NCBI GenBank assembly: GCA_023717565.1
Contig: JAMQPI010000402.1
Location: 1 to 32,708, forward strand
Direction of reading: 5' to 3'
DNA from: Pyrinomonadaceae bacterium
Lineage (GTDB): Bacteria > Acidobacteriota > Blastocatellia > Pyrinomonadales > Pyrinomonadaceae
Length of the DNA stretch: 32,708 nt
Positions 8,801 to 17,300 of the stretch are shown piece after piece. Position 1 is the stretch's first letter. The number at the start of each line of letters is the position of its first letter. The notes beneath the pieces were generated by a model. It was not told the DNA's origin. It saw only the letters and a program-made list of their open reading frames with translations, and searched no databases. The position numbers and the translations under genes were made by a program.

Positions 8801-10028
8801 CAACGTGCACAGCAGCATGTTTCCCACGGGGGAGATTCGCGGACAATTTCAGACTTCCCCTCTGGCCAGCGTGTTTGTGCTGGGCGCCGATAGCTCTGGC
8901 ATCGGAGAGGGCGAAGGGAGCGTGACCGTGAATGTGAGGCGGCTTGGGAACACGTCCACCCCTGCAACCGTCGGCTACGCCACGAGCGACAACTCAGGCT
9001 CGAACGGTTGCAGTGTTGCGAATGGAAATGCGTCATCACGATGCGATTATTCGACTCTGACCGGCTCAGTAACGTTTGCTGCCGGCGAGACTTCAAAAGA
9101 CATTGCGATCCCGATAATTGATGATTCCTATGCGGAGGGCAGTGAGAGCTTTACCTTCAGCCTCGTAAGTCTGTCAGGTGGCGGCCTGGGCCCACCGACT
9201 ACCGCCACTATCACGATCAATGACAACGAGATCACGAATGGCGTTAATCCGATCGACCAGGCTAACTTCTTTGTGCGGCAACACTATCTCGACTTTCTCA
9301 ACCGCGAACCAGACGAGCCAGGTCGGCTGTTTTGGACGAACCAGATAACCTCATGCGGGTCAGATGCAACGTGTATAGAGTTGAAGCGTATCAATGTCTC
9401 GGCAGCCTTCTTCCTATCGATTGAGTTTCAGCAAACGGGATATCTGGTCTACCGAATATATAAAGCGGGCTATGGAAATCTGCCTGGCGCTCCGGTGCCG
9501 GTCAGGTTTAATGAGTTCTTGCCCGACACGCAGCAGATTGGCAAAGGAGTGATCGTCGGGCAAACAGGTTGGGAGCTAGTGTTGGCGAGCAACAAGATTG
9601 CCTTCGCGGTGGACTTTGTTTCCCGACCTCGGTTTTTGGCGGCTCACCCAACGACGTTAACTCCTGCCCAGTTTGTTGACGAGCTTTTTGCTAATGCCGT
9701 CGTCACACCCTCAGGTACGGAGCGGACCGCAGCCATCAACGAGTTTGGCGGGGCTCCTACCAGCGCAGATACTGCAGCAAGAGCTCGGGTGATAAGGCTC
9801 GTGGCAGAGCATTCCACGCTGACGCAACAGGAATTCAACAAGGCATTTGTACTCATGCAGTATTTCGGATACTTGAGAAGGAACCCTAACGATGCGCCTG
9901 ATGCGGATTTCGGTGGGTATAATTTCTGGCTGAGCAAGCTCAACCAGTTCAATGGCAACTTCGTCAACGCGGAGATGGTTAAGGCATTTCTTGTCGCCGG
10001 CGAGTATAAGCAAAGATTTGGGCAGTGA
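5847..10028 (+). CDS. Multidomain exported PQQ-type sugar dehydrogenase-like protein with CXXCH motif and Calx-beta/DUF4214 tail, 1393 aa
   Basis: I start at ATG 5847 because the longer frame (5772) begins in a terminator; from 5847 a clean signal peptide appears (residues 11-40). Order of parts: a choice-of-anchor-V/Reeler-like domain with one heme-type motif CAECH (Cys60, Cys63, His64), about 41-205; an Ig-like region 210-311; a DUF11 repeat 316-431 (DLSLTKSASPNPGQVG); a glucose/sorbosone dehydrogenase beta-propeller 448-888 with NHDGGVLRFGPDGKIY, YGVRNGFGMAFDP and WTQENGDDAFDEMN; a CHRD domain 892-1001 with DAHIHGPAAPG; Calx-beta 1008-1130; and a DUF4214-type region 1132-1393. The propeller family oxidises sugars using PQQ; heme attachment at CAECH is possible but unproven. 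It is the first of six neighbours sharing the same tail. Confidence 0.85.
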   Translation: MPSTFSVLKFEKVRLILLPALLAAFVGFLLSSNTSPSVHAFSVGPPPGYTGATGEEPEACAECHLLVGDRPLGQISISVPPTYIPGQTYPITVTNSSADNTRTRWGFELTVLDPSEERAGNLQSTDGLTQVLNNAGPGGARQYIEHTQAGTFMGQMNNASWTFNWTAPATDVGTVIFYAAGNHANNDGNSSGDFIYKTFVASSSAASTPNFSLTVNPSSNAVIPGGSAVYSVTVTPLAGFTGTVALSATGLPAGAGASFNPASLNFTDANSKSSTLTITTGAGTPLGTYPAVNITGVSGMLMNTIPVTLRVISPTSVDLSLTKSASPNPGQVGLNLSYRITVTNSGPALATSVAMSDTLPAGVSFVSAIPTQGMCNGTGTINCALGNLGVGATAVITIMVTPSATGSIINTATVSATETDFDPSNNSATITTFIQPFSASPTMLDDNLMVSTVVTGLVQPTSMAFIGANDFLVLEKASGKVQRVSNGVLQGPVLDLNVNSASERGLLGVALHPQFALNGWVYLFWTESTAVPAGDSLDLDKTPLLGNRVDRYVWNGSTLTFDRNLIRLRALQEDAGQPARGNHDGGVLRFGPDGKIYILFGDNGRRGFLQNITNGPVDDDQFGGPEPDDAHMTGVILRLNDDGSTPSDNPFFSVNTTLTGEAAANIKKIFAYGVRNGFGMAFDPLSGFLWTQENGDDAFDEMNRVTAGFNGGWIQTMGPLGRINQFKSIESTYGNGTLQQLRWPPSNIADTPSAALARMYMLTGAQYTDPEFSWKYAVAPSALGFVKGRGLGPEFESDMFVGASRTTLLNGYIFRFKLTGNRQHFAFTDPLLNDLVADNTDKFDLAESESLAVGRDFGVTTDIQTGPNGNVFVVSLLNGAIYEIKSKPSQIFVATLTGAQEVPPNASTATGSATLLLSHDEETATLSLNFSGLSSGQTDAHIHGPAAPGISAPPIFPLALGQISDYQISLTPQQVLDLKNGLHYINVHSSMFPTGEIRGQFQTSPLASVFVLGADSSGIGEGEGSVTVNVRRLGNTSTPATVGYATSDNSGSNGCSVANGNASSRCDYSTLTGSVTFAAGETSKDIAIPIIDDSYAEGSESFTFSLVSLSGGGLGPPTTATITINDNEITNGVNPIDQANFFVRQHYLDFLNREPDEPGRLFWTNQITSCGSDATCIELKRINVSAAFFLSIEFQQTGYLVYRIYKAGYGNLPGAPVPVRFNEFLPDTQQIGKGVIVGQTGWELVLASNKIAFAVDFVSRPRFLAAHPTTLTPAQFVDELFANAVVTPSGTERTAAINEFGGAPTSADTAARARVIRLVAEHSTLTQQEFNKAFVLMQYFGYLRRNPNDAPDADFGGYNFWLSKLNQFNGNFVNAEMVKAFLVAGEYKQRFGQ

Positions 10029-10224
10029 GGTGTGTTACGATATCGCACAGTGAGTGCTGCGGTTCGCCCCGGACGGCGGCCTCAATTTGAGAAGCAAGTC
10101 CCTCTCCTCAAAATATTCCAACTTTTTCAGGCTTTTACCGGCCTTGTAACATCTTAAGTTCAGCGGTCCCCCGTCAAGATTGCCCCTTTTATTCGGAGCG
10201 TCACTAAACCCTAGCCCCCCTATT

Positions 10225-10240
10225 CACTGTCTTGACAGTG
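10225..10240. promoter_or_regulatory. Perfect palindrome overlapping a TTGACA box
   Basis: CACTGTC (10225-10231) and GACAGTG (10234-10240) form a perfect 7+7 inverted repeat with a 2-bp centre, 23 bp before the ATG at 10264. TTGACA (10232-10237) lies inside it, so the palindrome could be an operator covering a -35 box. The -10 position 17 bp downstream reads CAGTAG, a weak match. The rest of the 10029-10263 interval shows nothing else I can name. Confidence 0.35.
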
Positions 10241-10263
10241 ACTTCAAACGAAAACAGTAGCTC

Positions 10264-13200
10264 ATGAGAAGCAGCATCCTTGCGTTGGTTGTCCTCTTGA
10301 TTGTCTCCGGACTTACGCTGACCGTCGGTACCGCCGGCTCGGTGACTCCTTTACGGACAGTCCCCAGCAGACCCGTTCTAAGTACAAGCGAAGGCGTTTT
10401 TGATCTGACAGCTTTTGGCGCCGTGGGCGACGGCGTGACGGATGATGGGCCCGCACTGCAAAGCGCTTTGAACGCAATCGCTCAAGCTGGTGGTGGAACA
10501 CTCTTCGTGCCTGCGGGTCGTTACGCCATAGTTACTCCGGTACTGAAGGATTTCTCAGGTAGCGCTACCTCACTCACTATCCTCGGGGTCGCCTCTTCAA
10601 CAGTTGTTAATCCACAGGGCAACGCGGACGAACTTACTCACGGCTTGGACCTGACCTCGGAGTTCGTTATCAGAACAGGTGTCGCAACGACAGCACTATC
10701 TCTACACGGTCTCGAGAACCTGCTGATCTCAGACATGGTTTTCATCGGCACGCCAGAGGCTACGACGGACGCGGCGATAACCCTCGGAATATATTCTGTT
10801 GCCAACGCGTCGATACAGCATTGCGAGTTCTATGGGCTTAGCACACTTCTGGCTGGGGCGATCGTTCATGCCGACCACAGCCGCCTCACGATTGACCGCA
10901 CGGTTTTTCTAGGCTGCACAGGGAATAGCGGTGTCCGCGTCCCAGTCGTTTTGAGCACTAGTTGGATAGGACTCTCGGTCACTGATGCCATTTTCGCGGA
11001 TTATGGACAGCGACCCAATTATTACGGGAAGCTCGGGCTGGCCGCTCCCATTTCGTGGATCATGGTTGGTAATACGTTGGCCGCGAGTAACCTCTCACCC
11101 AGAAGAGAAGCAACCATCCGCAACGTGTTTCTCGACGAGGGTGGGTATTTTGGAATCTCGGTCATACCCGATTACTACGATGAACAAAGTGTTGCCAGCG
11201 ACCTCCTGTACATCTCCCAGCTGAGGATGAATGTATCCAACCTAAACACCTACGGCGTCTATGTAATTCGCGCCAAGCGAGTACTCATTGAGCGCTCGAA
11301 GTTCGAATGGAGTCATTTGTCGGATGGGGCCGTCAGTCTCGTGAATGTCGGCGAGGCCACCCTGGATAGATTGGAGTGCCTGGAGGGCGCTAATCGTATT
11401 CGCGCGGACGGAAGTACGGGCAGGCTTACGGTAATCAACTCGATCTACACCCACCTCGATTCGCTGGCGCAAACCACCGAAGTAATTACGACTCCCACAG
11501 ACGACCAAGATCCGGTCCAACACGTGCGGCAAAAATACATCGCTGTGCTTGGCCACGAACCCGACGCTGCAGGACACGACTATTGGTCGAGAATATTGCT
11601 TGCATGCAACGGTGACGAAACCTGTTTGTTTACGCAACAGCTGACTCTGTTGGGTTATCTCGGCACTGGACCTGCGCCTTTGTTTGCCATCACCGGCCAA
11701 ATCTTGACGGCGGACGGCGACCCGCTGCCGGGAGTGGGGATTACTTTAAGTGGCTCGCAAGCGGCAACAGCGCAGACCGATGCCGAGGGAAACTATCGCT
11801 TTGAAGGTCTGCCGACGAGCGGCATTTACACAGTGACGCCAGTACGGGTCAACTATACGTTCAATTCACCGACTTGGACAACATCAACCCCCAATGGTGA
11901 TCGCGTTGCTAACTTCACGGCCGTTATCAATATTTATTCAATTGCAGGTCGGGTCTTGAGTTCGACCGGACAGGGTCTGGGCGGGGCGACCGTTACGCTC
12001 TCGGGATCACGCGTTGACACCTTTACGACAGACACCAGTGGCAACTACAGCTTCGCGGTACCGGCGGAAGGTAACTACACGGTTTCTGTCGCGAAGGCGC
12101 ATTACACCTTTACATCTCCAAGTGCCTCGTTCAATAACCTCAGCGGAAATCAGACCGCCAACTTTAGCGGGACACAGAACCAGCATTCGATTACTGGTCA
12201 AATAACTGGCGCAAACGGAAGCGCCCTTTCTGGAGTGACCGTAGCGCTTTCAGGTGCTCAGGTGGCCGTCGCCACTACTAGTTCGACTGGAACCTATAGT
12301 TTCAGCGACCTCCCGGCAGGCGGCAACTACACACTGACTCCTGCGAAGCAAAACTATGGCTTCTCTCCACCAAATCGCGTGTTCAATGATCTAGGGGCAA
12401 ATCAGGTTGCAAATTTCACAGGCGCACTTCTGAACTACTCGATTGCAGGTCGAGTCTCAACCTCGAGCGGGCAGGGTCTCAGCGGCGCGATGGTTGCGCT
12501 CTCTGGATCACAGACGGCTGCCTCAACGACGGATGGCAGCGGACTATACAGCTTCACGGTACCGGCTGAAGGTAACTACACGGTGTCAGTCGGGAAGGTG
12601 CATTACACCTTCACAACTCCGAGTGTGTCGTTTGATAACCTCAGCGGCAATCAAACCGTCAACTTCACCGGAACACTGAATCAACATGCTATTACTGGCA
12701 AAGTTGCCACTGCAGACGGTATCGCGTTGGCTGGCGTGACCGTGACGCTTTCCGGTTCGCAGTCGGCTGTGGTTACGACAGCCGCCAACGGCACCTACTC
12801 CTTTACGGTGCCGGCGGGAGGCGACTACACGCTCGTGCCATCAAGAGTTAATTGCCTGTTTACACCGGAGAGCACGACCTTCACTGATCTGGATAGCAGT
12901 GAAGTCGCAGATTTTTCCGGGACCTTGATCAGCAAGGTGGAGTTTAGCGCGGCCAGCTATCAGATTGTTGAGGGCGAGACCAGTCTGGTTGTTACCGTGG
13001 TGCGCAATGGCGATACCTCTAACTCAGCCACTGCTACCTACTCAACGAGCGACCTATCGATGTTTGACCATTGCAGTACGCCTAACACCGAGGAAGCTTC
13101 GTCAGGTTGCGACTACATAACCTCAATCGGTACCGTGCTCTTTGCACCCGGTGAAACCTCGAAGACCTTCTTCGTGCACATCATCGACGATAGTTACGCC

Positions 13201-14100
13201 GAAGGTAGCGAGAGCCTTGACGTGTCTCTCAGCAATCTTGATGGGGTGACCATGGGTTCCAATGGCATCGCTAACGTGACGATCGCGGATAACGAGACCG
13301 TAAGTGGAGCCAATCCTATGCAGGGCGCGGCTTTCTTTGTGAGGCAACACTATTTGGACTTTTTCAATCGCGAGCCCGACGCCACAGGTTTGGCCTTCTG
13401 GACCAATCAGATCACCTCGTGCGGGAGTGACGCGGCCTGCATTGACCTCAAGCGTGCTAACGTTTCGGGTGCTTTCTTTTTGTCTATAGAATTCCAGGAG
13501 ACTGGTTATCTGGTTTACCGGATGTATAAAGCTGCGTATGGCAATCTGCCGGGAGCGCCCGTGCCCTTGGAGTTCATCGAGTTTCTGCCCGACAGGCAGC
13601 AGATCGGGAACGGAGTAGTGGTAGGGAACCCGGGTTTCGCGGAGGTGCTCGAGAATAACAAACAGGCCTTCACCGCAGACTTTGTGGCCCGATCGCGTTT
13701 TGTCACTGCCTATCCGACGACGCTGACGCCAACGGAGTTTGTGACAGCGTTGTTCACTAACGCGGGCGTCACGCCGTCACTGGCTGACCGAGACGCAACT
13801 ATCAATGAGTTTGCCGGCGCGGTTGACACCGAAGACACAGGCGCGCGCGAACGAGCGTTGCGACGGGTAGCTGAAAACTCAAGCTTGTCGCAACAAGAGT
13901 TCAACAAAGCGTTCGTGCTGATGCAGTACTTCGGCTACATGCGTCGCAATCCCAACCAGGCGCCGGAGGCCGGATTGAACTTCGACGGATTTAATTTCTG
14001 GCTGAACAAGCTGAACCAGTTTAACGGCAACTTCGTCAACGCGGAGATGGTGAAAGCCTTCATCGTCTCCGGCGAGTACCGCCAACGTTTCGGCCCGTGA
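10264..14100 (+). CDS. Secreted pectate-lyase-like beta-helix protein with carboxypeptidase-regulatory-like repeats and Calx-beta/DUF4214 tail, 1278 aa
   Basis: A signal peptide occupies residues 1-25. Residues 44-390 begin with FDLTAFGAVGDGVTDDGPAL and GGGTLFVPAGRY, the opening of the pectate-lyase-superfamily (PF12708-type) right-handed beta-helix, suggesting polysaccharide binding or cleavage. Substrate and catalytic residues cannot be read. Residues 418-459 are an incomplete DUF4214-like piece. Residues 474-889 hold five carboxypeptidase-regulatory-like repeats. A Calx-beta domain with a cysteine pair (892-1012) and a full DUF4214-type region (1015-1278, ending RQRFGP) finish the protein. 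The ATG directly precedes a good signal peptide but has no Shine-Dalgarno sequence, as in the preceding gene. It is separated from its neighbours by 235 and 265 bp, so it may have its own promoter. Confidence 0.85.
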   Translation: MRSSILALVVLLIVSGLTLTVGTAGSVTPLRTVPSRPVLSTSEGVFDLTAFGAVGDGVTDDGPALQSALNAIAQAGGGTLFVPAGRYAIVTPVLKDFSGSATSLTILGVASSTVVNPQGNADELTHGLDLTSEFVIRTGVATTALSLHGLENLLISDMVFIGTPEATTDAAITLGIYSVANASIQHCEFYGLSTLLAGAIVHADHSRLTIDRTVFLGCTGNSGVRVPVVLSTSWIGLSVTDAIFADYGQRPNYYGKLGLAAPISWIMVGNTLAASNLSPRREATIRNVFLDEGGYFGISVIPDYYDEQSVASDLLYISQLRMNVSNLNTYGVYVIRAKRVLIERSKFEWSHLSDGAVSLVNVGEATLDRLECLEGANRIRADGSTGRLTVINSIYTHLDSLAQTTEVITTPTDDQDPVQHVRQKYIAVLGHEPDAAGHDYWSRILLACNGDETCLFTQQLTLLGYLGTGPAPLFAITGQILTADGDPLPGVGITLSGSQAATAQTDAEGNYRFEGLPTSGIYTVTPVRVNYTFNSPTWTTSTPNGDRVANFTAVINIYSIAGRVLSSTGQGLGGATVTLSGSRVDTFTTDTSGNYSFAVPAEGNYTVSVAKAHYTFTSPSASFNNLSGNQTANFSGTQNQHSITGQITGANGSALSGVTVALSGAQVAVATTSSTGTYSFSDLPAGGNYTLTPAKQNYGFSPPNRVFNDLGANQVANFTGALLNYSIAGRVSTSSGQGLSGAMVALSGSQTAASTTDGSGLYSFTVPAEGNYTVSVGKVHYTFTTPSVSFDNLSGNQTVNFTGTLNQHAITGKVATADGIALAGVTVTLSGSQSAVVTTAANGTYSFTVPAGGDYTLVPSRVNCLFTPESTTFTDLDSSEVADFSGTLISKVEFSAASYQIVEGETSLVVTVVRNGDTSNSATATYSTSDLSMFDHCSTPNTEEASSGCDYITSIGTVLFAPGETSKTFFVHIIDDSYAEGSESLDVSLSNLDGVTMGSNGIANVTIADNETVSGANPMQGAAFFVRQHYLDFFNREPDATGLAFWTNQITSCGSDAACIDLKRANVSGAFFLSIEFQETGYLVYRMYKAAYGNLPGAPVPLEFIEFLPDRQQIGNGVVVGNPGFAEVLENNKQAFTADFVARSRFVTAYPTTLTPTEFVTALFTNAGVTPSLADRDATINEFAGAVDTEDTGARERALRRVAENSSLSQQEFNKAFVLMQYFGYMRRNPNQAPEAGLNFDGFNFWLNKLNQFNGNFVNAEMVKAFIVSGEYRQRFGP
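11515..11640 (+). other. Internal DUF4214-like fragment inside the pectate-lyase-like protein
   Basis: Residues 418-459 read VQHVRQKYIAVLGHEPDAAG, then HDYW and a cysteine pair (CNGDETC). This parallels the first part of the C-terminal region of the same protein (FVRQHYLDFFNREPDATG, then FW and CGSDAAC). The conserved FFLSIEFQ and later segments are absent; the carboxypeptidase-like repeats begin about 15 residues later. It marks the join between the beta-helix and the repeat block and looks like a truncated copy. Confidence 0.65.
11689..12935 (+). repeat. Five tandem carboxypeptidase-regulatory-like repeats with a 501-bp higher-order period
   Basis: Units begin at 11689, 11941, 12190, 12442 and 12691 (the Ile of the I(A/T)G(R/Q/K) opening), so spacing alternates 252, 249, 252, 249 bp. 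Units 2 and 4 share SIAGRV, GQGL(G/S)GA and FTVPAEGNYTVSV-like phrases; units 3 and 5 share the HSITGQ/HAITGK opening. The array therefore behaves as dimers of 501 bp. Each unit is a small beta-sandwich-type domain, probably a spacer lifting the beta-helix from the C-terminal cassette. Confidence 0.8.
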
Positions 14101-14243
14101 GTCGCCGCCGTCGGAAGCTGCAGCTTAGCTTTGAGCCACCCGGCGTAAGCCTCGACGTGATTACTCAAACATCCATTGACCTCTGGTTCCCCTAAGTTGT
14201 GCCGGCACTTTTCTCAGCAAACTGCCAGATTCCCAGTATCGAT

Positions 14244-14272
14244 TTGACTGGGCCGGGCTGGCGCTGTAGCAT
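14244..14272 (+). promoter_or_regulatory. Putative sigma-70-type promoter
   Basis: TTGACT (14244-14249) and TAGCAT (14267-14272) are separated by exactly 17 bp. Transcription would begin near 14279, giving an 87-base leader before the ATG at 14366. A GTG at 14273 that would extend the frame touches the -10 box and lies upstream of the expected transcription start, which supports the downstream ATG. Confidence 0.45.
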
Positions 14273-14365
14273 GTGGCACCCACTAGGGACCGCACAATTC
14301 TGAGTTCTCCCCTATCGGAAATTTGCCCGTCACAGTTTTGTCCACCCAAAGGAAGTTTTAACAAA

Positions 14366-17300
14366 ATGCCTCCCACACTCGTTCGCCACAGACAGGTTAC
14401 GTCTGTTCTAGTTCTGTCGCTGCTGCTCGTATTGATGAGCTTGCCGGCTACCAAGAATCACCTTCTCAATCTAATTTTTCCAATTGCTCGGGCCGCTACC
14501 ACCTTCACTGTTAACTCGACGGGCGATGGGGTGGATAGCAACTTAGTGGATGGCGTTTGCAACGATGGTACCGGCGCCTGCACGTTGCGGGCGGCAATCC
14601 AACAAGCGAATGTCGCCGGAGGCGACTCGATAAACTTCTCAACGCCGTCAGGCAGCAAGATAATCCTGACCGGCGGCGAATTGCTTATTGACAAGGGAAT
14701 TTCGATAGATGGCCCAGGCGGGGGGCACATAGCCGTGAGCGGGAATAACGCGAGCCGTGTGCTGCGGGTTACGGGTAGCCCGGTCTTTCTCACGCGGCTG
14801 AAGATTACGGAAGGAATGGCCGTCGGTGGGGCCGGGATTTTCAATGATGGTGGAGATCTGACAGTTTTTCTATGCACCGTCTCTGGCAACAATGGTACTA
14901 CCGGCGTCGGAGGAGGAATATCGAATAGCACGGCCGGGCAACAATCAGGGCTGCTGAATCTACACAGCAGCACAATTTCCAACAACACGGCCGACGGCGG
15001 AGGCGGGGGTCTCTTTCAAATCGCCACCGCCTTTATCACAAACACTACGATCTCCAATAACAGCACTGCTGGCTCAGGCGGTGGCATTAACAATGCCAAC
15101 CCGGCGACGCTTACCAACGTTACGATTACCGGGAACACTGCCGCAAACGGCGGTGGCATTTATAACCCTGGAATCGGCATTCTCACGTTCAAGGATACGC
15201 TCATTGCGGGAAACAGCGCTCCTTCAGGGCCGGATGGTGCCGGAGCAAACTTTGTCTCTCAGGATTACAACCTCATCGGAAACACAAGTGGCGCCCTAAT
15301 TGTCGGGATCACTACTCACAACATAACCAACGTCAACGCGCTGCTTGGCCCACTAACGGCGAATGGCGGTCCAACCTTTACGCACGCACTTTTATTCGGC
15401 AGTCCGGCCATCGATGCAGCCAACACTGCGTTGATAAGCGATCAGCGTGGAGAGCCGCGTCCGGTTGATGACACTGCTGCGCCGAACGCCGCCGGGGGAA
15501 ACGCCAGCGACATCGGAGCCTATGAGGCTCACACGCTGCAAGTGAATTCGACTGCCGATACAAGTGATGGACCATGTACTCCGGTCGGCACCGGAAACGG
15601 CTGTACCTTGCGCGAGGCTATCACCGCTGCCAACGCGGAGCCCGGGTCGGAGCTAATCACATTCGCGCCGGCCTTAACTGCTGGCGGGCCAGCGACGATC
15701 GAGCTCTTGACGGCACTCCCCAACCTGTCCGGCGACATGACTATTGGCGGTCCGGGAGCAAGCTCGTTAACCGTACAGCGGAGCAACGCCGTCGGAACCC
15801 CAAGGTTCCGCATTTTTACGATTTTGGGCGGCGGGATCACCGTGAGCATCTCCGGTTTGACGATTTCAAATGGACACACCGCAGACGGCACCGTCCCTAC
15901 CAATGGACAGGGCGATCATGGCGGTGGAATCTTCAACGGTTTCAATGAAACGGTGAACCTGGCGAACGTCACTATTAGCGGTAACACTACTGGAGACGCA
16001 GACTCTTTGGGTGGCCCCAGCGGTTTGGGAGGTTATGGCGGAGGCATTTGGAACGAAGGAATCTTGACGCTGAGCAATAGCGTTATCAGCGGTAACCGGA
16101 CCGGCGATGGCACTGGTAACAGTGGGATCGGCGGTCAGGGTGGTGGGATTCTTAACTCCGGTACGATGACGATTACTGGCAGCACGACTAGCAACAACAT
16201 CACGGGCAACGGAATCCTCGCGGCTGGTTCAGGCGGGGGTATCGCCAGTAGTACGTCGCTGACGGTAGCTAACAGCACGATTAGCGGTAATCGGACGGGT
16301 ACCAGCCAGTTCGGCGGTGGCGGCGGTATCTGGAGCATCGGTAATTTGACAGTCACGAACACAACCATTAGTGGAAACGAGGCGAGCGGCACCGGAGGCG
16401 GTATTAATACCGCTCTTACGCCCTCCACTTTGATCAATGTCACTATTACAAATAATCGAAGCCACAGTTTTCCTGGAGGAGGTCTGTCAACTTCGACGGG
16501 CCCTGTGACTCTGCGCAACAGTCTGGTAGCAGGCAACTTTTTTGGTATCAGCCCCGGCACGACACCAGACGACATCTCGGGGACAGTGAACGCTGCCGCC
16601 AGCTCATTCAACCTAATCGGTACGGGTGGCTCAGGTGGTCTATCTAACGGCACGAATAACAATCAGGTTGGCGTAGACAATCCAAAGCTAGCCACGCTCG
16701 CCAACTACGGCGGTCCGACCCTGACCCACGCGCTGCTGCTGGGTAGTCCGGCCCTCGATGCAGGCAGTAACGGCAACCTGCCCCCAGACACGGTGGATCT
16801 GGACGGAGATGGCAACAGTTCTGAAGCGATACCCTTCGACCAGCGCTCCACGGGCTTCAACCGCTCTATGGATGCGAACGGTGACGGCGCCGCTACAGTG
16901 GACATTGGAGCTTACGAACTTCAGAGCATCCTGGTCACGAGTACAGCTGACAGCGGTGCAGGTACCCTGCGACAAGCGATTACGGACGCCAACTCAAACG
17001 CCAGCAGCGATGCCATCAACTTCCAGGCGGGGCTGACTGGCACAATTACTCTCTCAACTGCGCTACCAGATCTTTCGACTTCGATGACCATCAATGGGCC
17101 AGGCGCGAGTTTGCTAACCGTGCAACGCAGTAACGCAATGGTCCCTCCCTTTCGCATCTTCAACGTGACGGTCGCGAGTCCGGGAGCTGTGACCATCTCA
17201 GGGTTGACGATCTCGAATGGGAATAGCGGTGGCGGCGGCGGTATTCTCAACGCCAGCACCGGGACAGTCGATGTCATCAATAGCGCGCTTACTAATAACT

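Noticed and set aside
10255-10260. CAGTAG as a -10 box for the gene at 10264
   Set aside because: Only two consensus positions match, so I report the palindrome and TTGACA but not a full promoter.
14115-14126. 12-bp palindrome AAGCTGCAGCTT after the pectate-lyase-like gene
   Set aside because: No loop or T-run, so not a terminator, and too short and isolated to call a binding site.
14273-14365. Upstream GTG start for the giant beta-helix gene
   Set aside because: It abuts the putative -10 box, and the start at 14366 has a ribosome binding site and aligns with the N-terminus of the paralogue at 25021.
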